Source: S012-135 sp964423785 (GTDB lineage: Bacteria > Desulfobacterota > Desulfobulbia > Desulfobulbales > S012-135). Taken from it: DNA of 19,614 nt. Location: assembly GCA_964423785.1 (NCBI GenBank), contig CAYRGZ010000033.1, forward strand, positions 1 through 19,614. The letters run 5' to 3'. Positions 14,879 through 19,614 of the stretch are shown here, one piece after another; the first letter of the stretch is position 1, and each line of letters begins with the position of its first letter. The position numbers and the translations under genes were made by a program. A model generated the notes under the pieces. The model did not search any database. It was not told the DNA's origin and was given only the letters and a program-made list of their open reading frames with translations.

Positions 14879-17800
14879 TTATGATTCCGTTATGACTTCC
14901 CTGAGGAACTCCTGTATTTCTTCTCCGTACAGGCTCTCTTTCTCCAGGATGTGCCTGGCCAGCTTTTCGAGCGCCTTCCGATGTTCTTCCAGGAGCGCTT
15001 TGACGTCCCGGTACTGCTCCTGGAGTATGCGCTGGGCCTGCCGGACCGCCTCGGAAAACGGTTCCAGTCCGGACTGTGCCCCCAGGCTCTCCTGGACGGT
15101 GGGGAGGTGGAGGAGGCCGCCGTCCTCGTCCATGCCGAGCCGGGTGATCATCCCCATGGCCAGTCGGGTGGCCTGGGCCAGGTCGGAGGTGCAGCCGTCG
15201 GAGATCGACTCCGGTCCGCCAAGGAGTTCCTCGGCCGCCCGGCCTGCGAGGCAAACCTGGATCTCGTAGGCGAGATCCTGGCGGGTGCGGTTCTGGTGCT
15301 GGTGGTCGGCGAACGTCTCCACGAAGCCCAGGGCTCGTCCCCGGGGCAGGATGGAGATCTGTGCGAGGGGACGTCCGGGGAAGCGGAGATGCCGTGCCAG
15401 GGCGTGGCCCGCTTCGTGCGCCGCCGTGCTCCGGCGGCATGTTTCGGAGATCTCGAGTTGGGGATCGGCCAGCCCCAGCTTGATGTTGGTCAGCGCCTCC
15501 TCGATGATGCGCTGGGTGATGGTTTCCGCCTTCTGGCGCAGGGCCAGGATCCCGGCCTCCTTGCACACCTGTTTGATCGCGGCGCCGCTCATGCCGGCGC
15601 TGCGGAGGGTCAGGGTGTCGAAGGCGATGTCCTCGGTGGGCAGGTTCTGGAGATACAGGCGGAAGAGCGCCTCGCGCGCCTTCGGGTTGGGGAGGGGGAC
15701 CTCGATCTGCATGTCGAAGCGGCCGGGACGCAACAGGGCCGGATCCAGGGTGTCTGGCCGGTTCGTCGCCGCCAGGACGAACAGAGGGCGGTCGGTCGCG
15801 GCAAACCCGTCGAGCTGGGCCAGGAGTTCGTTGAGGACGGCGGTGTCGACGCGGTTGGACGGGCCGGCGTCCCGGGCTGCGCCGATGCTGTCGATCTCGT
15901 CGAAGAAGATGATCGCCGGGGCGAACCGCTTGGCCTGCTGGAAGAGGAGCCGGATGCGGCGTTCCGACTCGCCGACGTACTTGTCGAAGATCTCGGCACC
16001 GGTCACGGCAAAGAAGGGGAGGCCGGATTCCCCGGCCACCGCGCGGGCCAGGGAGGTCTTGCCGGTTCCTGGCGGACCGGTGAGCAGGATGCCACGGGGC
16101 AGGTCGATCCCCATCTTGCGCACCGGCAGGGGATCGATCAGCCAGCCGACGACCTCCCGCAACCGCTCCTTCGCGTGTTCGGCGCCGACGACATCATCGA
16201 GCCGGTCGGAGGGGATGTCCACCATCCCCGGTCCCTCCCAGACCACGGCATGGAGGACCGGCGTTTCACGGCAGCGGTGGATGGTGATGGGCAGAAAGCT
16301 GTCCTGAGCGGTGGGGACGCAACGGATATCGAACTCCACCAGCTTGCCGCGGCGCTGGTAGCTGGTGATGATCCGGTGGTGGCGCAGGTCCCGGTCCACT
16401 TCGTCGAGCTGCCGGAAGAAGGCGTCCCGTTCCGTGGCCTCCTCTTCTGCCGTGGAGTAGAATCGTTTCTGCAGGATCCCCCGCGCCCCGCCCTCCTGCG
16501 CCACCCGTTGCAGCAATTCCTCCGAGAGCCCGCGCTGGTCGGGGGATTCCGAGAAGAGGTAGACGGGAATGTCCGGATAGTGATGGCGGACCTGACGCAA
16601 CAGGGCAAGGCCCTCCTCCATCCGGTCGACGGTCTTGTCCGTGCAGCCGATGTGCAGGTCTAGGAGCACGAGATCCGTATCCCGGCCGCGGAGGATGGAG
16701 TCGATCTCTTCCCACGTGCGGGCCCGTTGGAAGCGGTACCGTCCCCCTTCGGGCAGGGCCGGCCATTCCTCGTCGTCGACCAGGCAGACGGAAGTCGGCC
16801 GCTCCAAGGTCCGCTTCACGGTTTCCGGCAGGGCCGTGTCTGCGGCCAGACGGAAGACGAAGCCGGAGAAACGGTCGATGGGCGCCGTTCCGGCCGTGTC
16901 CAGCAGGGTCTCCCGGTGGTCGTTGAGCAGGGTGTTGATGGTCTGGTAGAGGTAGCGGCGCAGGCCGGTGGCGAGCCGCCTAGCATCGCCGGCGAGACCG
17001 AAGCGCAGGGCCATGAGGGTGAGGACGAGGCGGTCGTCGTAGTCGAGCGCGAGGCCGGTGGCCTCCTCGATCTCTTCGCTCACCCGCCTGAAGGTCCGGG
17101 CCGCCAGCCGCTCCATGGCCGCGCCGCCCAGCCGCTGGAAGAGGATGATGTGGCCCTTGGCCAGCCGGGAGAGCAGTTCGGGGGAGAACCCCCTGGGGGG
17201 CTGTGGTCCCGGTGTATCCAGCGAACCTTCCCGGCGGAGCGCCTCGATAACGGTGTCGTTCAGGTCATGGGTGTTGGCCAGGAGGCGAGTGTGGTTGGGC
17301 GAGTCGTAGATCTCGCTGCCGAGGTTGGTGGTAAAGATCATCGTGACGCCCGAGAAATCGACCTCTTCCTTCAGGTGATTGTCGTAGAGATGGCCGGCGT
17401 CCAGGACCTGGAGGAAGATGTGCTGGCTGTTGCGGTGGGCCTTCTCGATCTCGTCCACCAGCACCACGGCGTTGGGGTGTTGTTTGACGAACCCGGTGAG
17501 GATTCCGGCTTGGCTCTCTTTGTAGAACAGGCTCACGCCGACCAGCTGTTCGTAGGTTTGTTGCGCCGCGTAGGCGCTCATGTCCAGCCGGAGGAGAGGT
17601 GCCTTCTCGTCGTCTGTCCCGAGGCATTGTGCCAGAGTTTCGGCGCTCAGGGTCTTGCCCACTCCAGGCGGCCCGACAAAGGTGAACAGCATCCGGGGGC
17701 CGCGGTCGTGCCGCTGCACCTGGGCGGGACCCTGGTCCTGCTCCCGCATCAAGGCGGCGAAGCAGCCGTCGCAGATCTGCCGCAGGGCCGCGTCCTGGCC

Positions 17801-18283
17801 CACCACCTCGTCGGCCAAGCCCTCCCGCAGAGCGGTGACGCGCTCGAAGACCGTCCGCAGCTTCTTGCCAGCCCGGGGATGCTGGCGGTGCGGTATCCCC
17901 CCGAGCCAAGGCCGCAAGGACGCGTCTTTGTCTATGGCCTGGACCACCCTGTTGAGGACGTGGGCACCGGCGAGCTTCCCCTCGGCCAGCCAGACCATAT
18001 CCGTGATCTCTTTCAGGCGGGGAGCGAGGTCGAGCTTCCGGTCCCGCACTGGTTCGTTGACCTGTGCCAGCTCCGGGTTCGGCAGGGCCTCCAGGTCCAG
18101 ATTGTCAGGTCCTTCTCCGAGGCAGGCGGCGAGAAGCTCTTGCCCCCCGGTCGTCTTCATGGCGCCGATGAGGATGTGATGGAGATCGAGCTTGGGTGCC
18201 TCGGGGTGTTCCTTGATGGCCGCGGCCTTCCCCCAGGCGAGAATTTCATCGAAAAGGGTGTCTGTGGCCGTTTCGGATCCCAT
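14879..18283 (-). CDS. Clp-type AAA+ / receiver / FtsH-like AAA / M41 protease fusion
   Basis: An 1134-aa protein joining four modules. Residues 1-150 resemble Clp N-terminal repeats. Residues 155-480 are a ClpA/ClpB D2-like AAA+ domain: Walker A GPPGVGKT (204-211), Walker B VVLVDEIE (273-280), sensor TTNLGSE (318-324), arginine finger R373. Residues about 497-615 are a receiver domain with acidic pair D503/D504, phospho-acceptor D542 in LVLLDLHIG, S580 or S578 and K606. Residues about 690-880 are a classic AAA ATPase: GPPGTGKT (736-743), IIFFDEID (791-798), RPGRFD (852-857). Its pore loop KYVGESE is CDC48-like rather than FtsH-like. Residues 945-1070 are an M41 peptidase with HEAGH (956-960) and third ligand D1034. 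No membrane helix is present, unlike FtsH. It should unfold and cut proteins in the cytoplasm, perhaps gated by receiver phosphorylation. AAGGAG at 18292-18297 supports the start. Confidence 0.92.
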   Translation of the reverse strand: MGSETATDTLFDEILAWGKAAAIKEHPEAPKLDLHHILIGAMKTTGGQELLAACLGEGPDNLDLEALPNPELAQVNEPVRDRKLDLAPRLKEITDMVWLAEGKLAGAHVLNRVVQAIDKDASLRPWLGGIPHRQHPRAGKKLRTVFERVTALREGLADEVVGQDAALRQICDGCFAALMREQDQGPAQVQRHDRGPRMLFTFVGPPGVGKTLSAETLAQCLGTDDEKAPLLRLDMSAYAAQQTYEQLVGVSLFYKESQAGILTGFVKQHPNAVVLVDEIEKAHRNSQHIFLQVLDAGHLYDNHLKEEVDFSGVTMIFTTNLGSEIYDSPNHTRLLANTHDLNDTVIEALRREGSLDTPGPQPPRGFSPELLSRLAKGHIILFQRLGGAAMERLAARTFRRVSEEIEEATGLALDYDDRLVLTLMALRFGLAGDARRLATGLRRYLYQTINTLLNDHRETLLDTAGTAPIDRFSGFVFRLAADTALPETVKRTLERPTSVCLVDDEEWPALPEGGRYRFQRARTWEEIDSILRGRDTDLVLLDLHIGCTDKTVDRMEEGLALLRQVRHHYPDIPVYLFSESPDQRGLSEELLQRVAQEGGARGILQKRFYSTAEEEATERDAFFRQLDEVDRDLRHHRIITSYQRRGKLVEFDIRCVPTAQDSFLPITIHRCRETPVLHAVVWEGPGMVDIPSDRLDDVVGAEHAKERLREVVGWLIDPLPVRKMGIDLPRGILLTGPPGTGKTSLARAVAGESGLPFFAVTGAEIFDKYVGESERRIRLLFQQAKRFAPAIIFFDEIDSIGAARDAGPSNRVDTAVLNELLAQLDGFAATDRPLFVLAATNRPDTLDPALLRPGRFDMQIEVPLPNPKAREALFRLYLQNLPTEDIAFDTLTLRSAGMSGAAIKQVCKEAGILALRQKAETITQRIIEEALTNIKLGLADPQLEISETCRRSTAAHEAGHALARHLRFPGRPLAQISILPRGRALGFVETFADHQHQNRTRQDLAYEIQVCLAGRAAEELLGGPESISDGCTSDLAQATRLAMGMITRLGMDEDGGLLHLPTVQESLGAQSGLEPFSEAVRQAQRILQEQYRDVKALLEEHRKALEKLARHILEKESLYGEEIQEFLREVITES

Positions 18284-18298
18284 GCTTGCCGCTCCTTG

Positions 18299-19612
18299 TC
18301 AATCTTGGGGCCGAGTTCGTGCTCCCACACGAGTTGAAGACGGATGGGGTGAGATTTTTTTTGCTGTCGGCGGCGAAGGAGGAGGGTCCCCCATGGTCGG
18401 GTGGAACTCCTGCCGGAGAATCTTGAGCATGATCCTGGCCCGCTGCGTGGGGGGGATCGCCAGATGGCGGCCGATGGCGTCGAGAGCATCCCGCTCCTCC
18501 GAGGTAATGCGGCCATCCTGGATCACTAAAGAAGTGAGTAGGCCGAAGATAGGTTCGCAACGTTCCGGGCAGGCTGTGACGACCGCGGCTCCCAGTCGCT
18601 CCAGGTCGTTTTCGGTGCACTGGATGGCACCATTGATCATGGTCTCGTCTGGAGCATGGATAAGCCGGGAGAGGATGTCCCGGAGTCGATGGATTTCGGT
18701 CCCATGGACGGTGTGGTCGCATCTGTTGAGGTAGTTGCCCGCAGCCAGCAAGAAGCAGAATTCGGGGAATTCCGCCTGGGTCGGCGACACTTTGAGATGT
18801 TCCGCGAGTTCGTGAACGGCCTTGGGGAAGGAGGGAGGTCTTGTCGGGTCCTGCTGAAGGGCTGTGACGAAGCCGGATCGCAGGAAGGTGTCCAGGGCCA
18901 GGACGCGGAACTCCCACGGAGGATGCCGACGCTCCCGGGGGATGGGGAGGCGGTGTGCCGCTAGGCGCTGGGACTGTTCCTCGATGAAGGCGGCAAGGTC
19001 GAGTTTGTCGGCCAATCCCCCGAGATGACGACGGGTGAGGCAGGTGATGGCGCTCTTGGGATCGTCGACCGCGAGGATGGCCGCCCGGTCGGCGGCGAGT
19101 TCGGCCAGTTGATGCCAGTAATGGCAGAGATTGGCCAAGGCGTACAAGCGGTCCGTCTTGTTGGGCAGGTCGAGCCACTCGATACAAAGTGCAAGCTGCG
19201 GGTGGCCGTAGTACAGATGGGCGATTTCGTGGGCAAGCACGGCCCGTATCTCGTCCGTGGTGAGCAGGTCGAAGAGCCGGGCGTGCAAAATGATGTGCCC
19301 CCGGGACACGCCGGCGACAAAGGATGTCCGGCAGCAGGAGTCCAGTCCGTCACCGCTGCTGATGGAGCAAGCTATCTCGATGGAGGAGAGGGAGAGCCTT
19401 TCCGCGACGTCCTGGATGACGTTCTGGAGTGCAGGAAAGATGCCGGCCACTTGGGTGAGTCCGGTTACGGCCGGTGGTGCTGCCCCTTCGGCCATGCTGA
19501 CTGCCGCCAGCATGGCCGTGACCGTATCCGTGGCGAGCCAGGCGGAGAGTTGGGTGTACAGATCTCGTTCTGCTGGATCTCGGAGAAGATCGAGGGCCAG
19601 TGTCGAGTCCAT
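18299..19612 (-). CDS. Soluble M48-type metalloprotease with TerB-like C-terminus
   Basis: At least 437 aa; the first visible ATG is only 2 nt from the window edge, so the true start may lie outside. Residues 126-137 (LAHEIAHLYYGH) carry the HExxH zinc site (H128, E129, H132). E171 and D175 in AELAAD fit the ExxxD third-ligand motif of M48 peptidases. The TTDEIRAVLAHE lead-in is also typical. The transmembrane helices of HtpX are missing, so it is probably cytoplasmic. Residues about 285-400 are helical with SLVIQDGRITSEERDALDAI, a TerB-like acidic loop. The last 30 residues are a Pro/Ser/Arg-rich tail. It ends 15 nt before the protease fusion gene, whose ribosome binding site lies in that gap, so the two proteases are co-expressed. 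Probable role: regulated proteolysis, recruited by its TerB-like part. Its substrate is unknown. Confidence 0.82.
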   Translation of the reverse strand: MDSTLALDLLRDPAERDLYTQLSAWLATDTVTAMLAAVSMAEGAAPPAVTGLTQVAGIFPALQNVIQDVAERLSLSSIEIACSISSGDGLDSCCRTSFVAGVSRGHIILHARLFDLLTTDEIRAVLAHEIAHLYYGHPQLALCIEWLDLPNKTDRLYALANLCHYWHQLAELAADRAAILAVDDPKSAITCLTRRHLGGLADKLDLAAFIEEQSQRLAAHRLPIPRERRHPPWEFRVLALDTFLRSGFVTALQQDPTRPPSFPKAVHELAEHLKVSPTQAEFPEFCFLLAAGNYLNRCDHTVHGTEIHRLRDILSRLIHAPDETMINGAIQCTENDLERLGAAVVTACPERCEPIFGLLTSLVIQDGRITSEERDALDAIGRHLAIPPTQRARIMLKILRQEFHPTMGDPPPSPPTAKKISPHPSSTRVGARTRPQD

Positions 19613-19614
19613 GG

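Noticed and set aside
14855..14880. TGGCAC followed by TTGA before the YbjN-like gene as a sigma-54 promoter
   Set aside because: The spacing to a GC at the -12 element does not fit the consensus.
488..19612. A classical tellurite-resistance (ter) operon
   Set aside because: TerB-like and TerY-like parts are present, but no TerC, TerD, TerE or TerZ homologue is in the window, so the name is not justified.
1..19614. CRISPR array, tRNA, rRNA or complete insertion sequence
   Set aside because: No regularly spaced repeats, cloverleaf-like segments, rRNA-like sequence or intact transposase with inverted ends are visible.

Overview
The window is GC-rich bacterial DNA. Twelve genes lie head to tail on the minus strand and together fill about 97% of it. 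Strong AAGGAG-type ribosome binding sites, 4-nt ATGA overlaps, an exported protein and a three-helix membrane protein point to a bacterium, probably Gram-negative. A Desulfuromonadota- or Proteobacteria-like source is my guess from GC content and gene style; nothing here fixes the taxon. The large plus-strand open frames are antisense shadows.

Layout in transcription order (right to left). 19612-18299: soluble M48-type metalloprotease with a C-terminal TerB-like region. 18283-14879: 1134-aa fusion of a Clp-type AAA+ unit, a phospho-receiver domain, a CDC48/FtsH-type AAA ATPase and an M41 zinc peptidase. 14791-14210: YbjN-like protein. 14132-13491 and 13456-12776: two paralogous vWA proteins. 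12705-11389: Ser/Thr kinase with a C-terminal FHA domain. 11402-9702: TerB-like domain fused to a PPP/calcineurin-type phosphatase. 9615-9184: zinc-ribbon FHA protein. 9187-7424: zinc-ribbon pseudokinase with FHA-like regions. 7427-5217: exported vWA protein. 5213-4044: three-helix membrane protein. 4027-488: 1179-aa bacterial tubulin-like GTPase. The left end (about 44-280, plus strand) holds a decayed IS4/Tn5-type transposase C-terminus.

How the parts may fit (inference). The kinase and phosphatase would set phosphothreonine marks that the FHA modules read. The vWA proteins and TerB-like domains would act as metal-dependent assembly scaffolds. The tubulin-like protein would polymerise or act as a GTP switch, possibly held at the membrane by the membrane protein and its exported vWA partner. 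The Clp/receiver/FtsH-like machine and the M48 protease would remodel or destroy targets under phosphorylation control. This resembles the TerY-type vWA/kinase/phosphatase modules known around tellurite-resistance (ter) and conflict systems. However, it has a PPP rather than PP2C phosphatase, no TerC/TerD/TerZ in view, and unusual protease fusions. I see no obvious nuclease or toxin. The operon's promoter and possibly more genes lie beyond the right edge.
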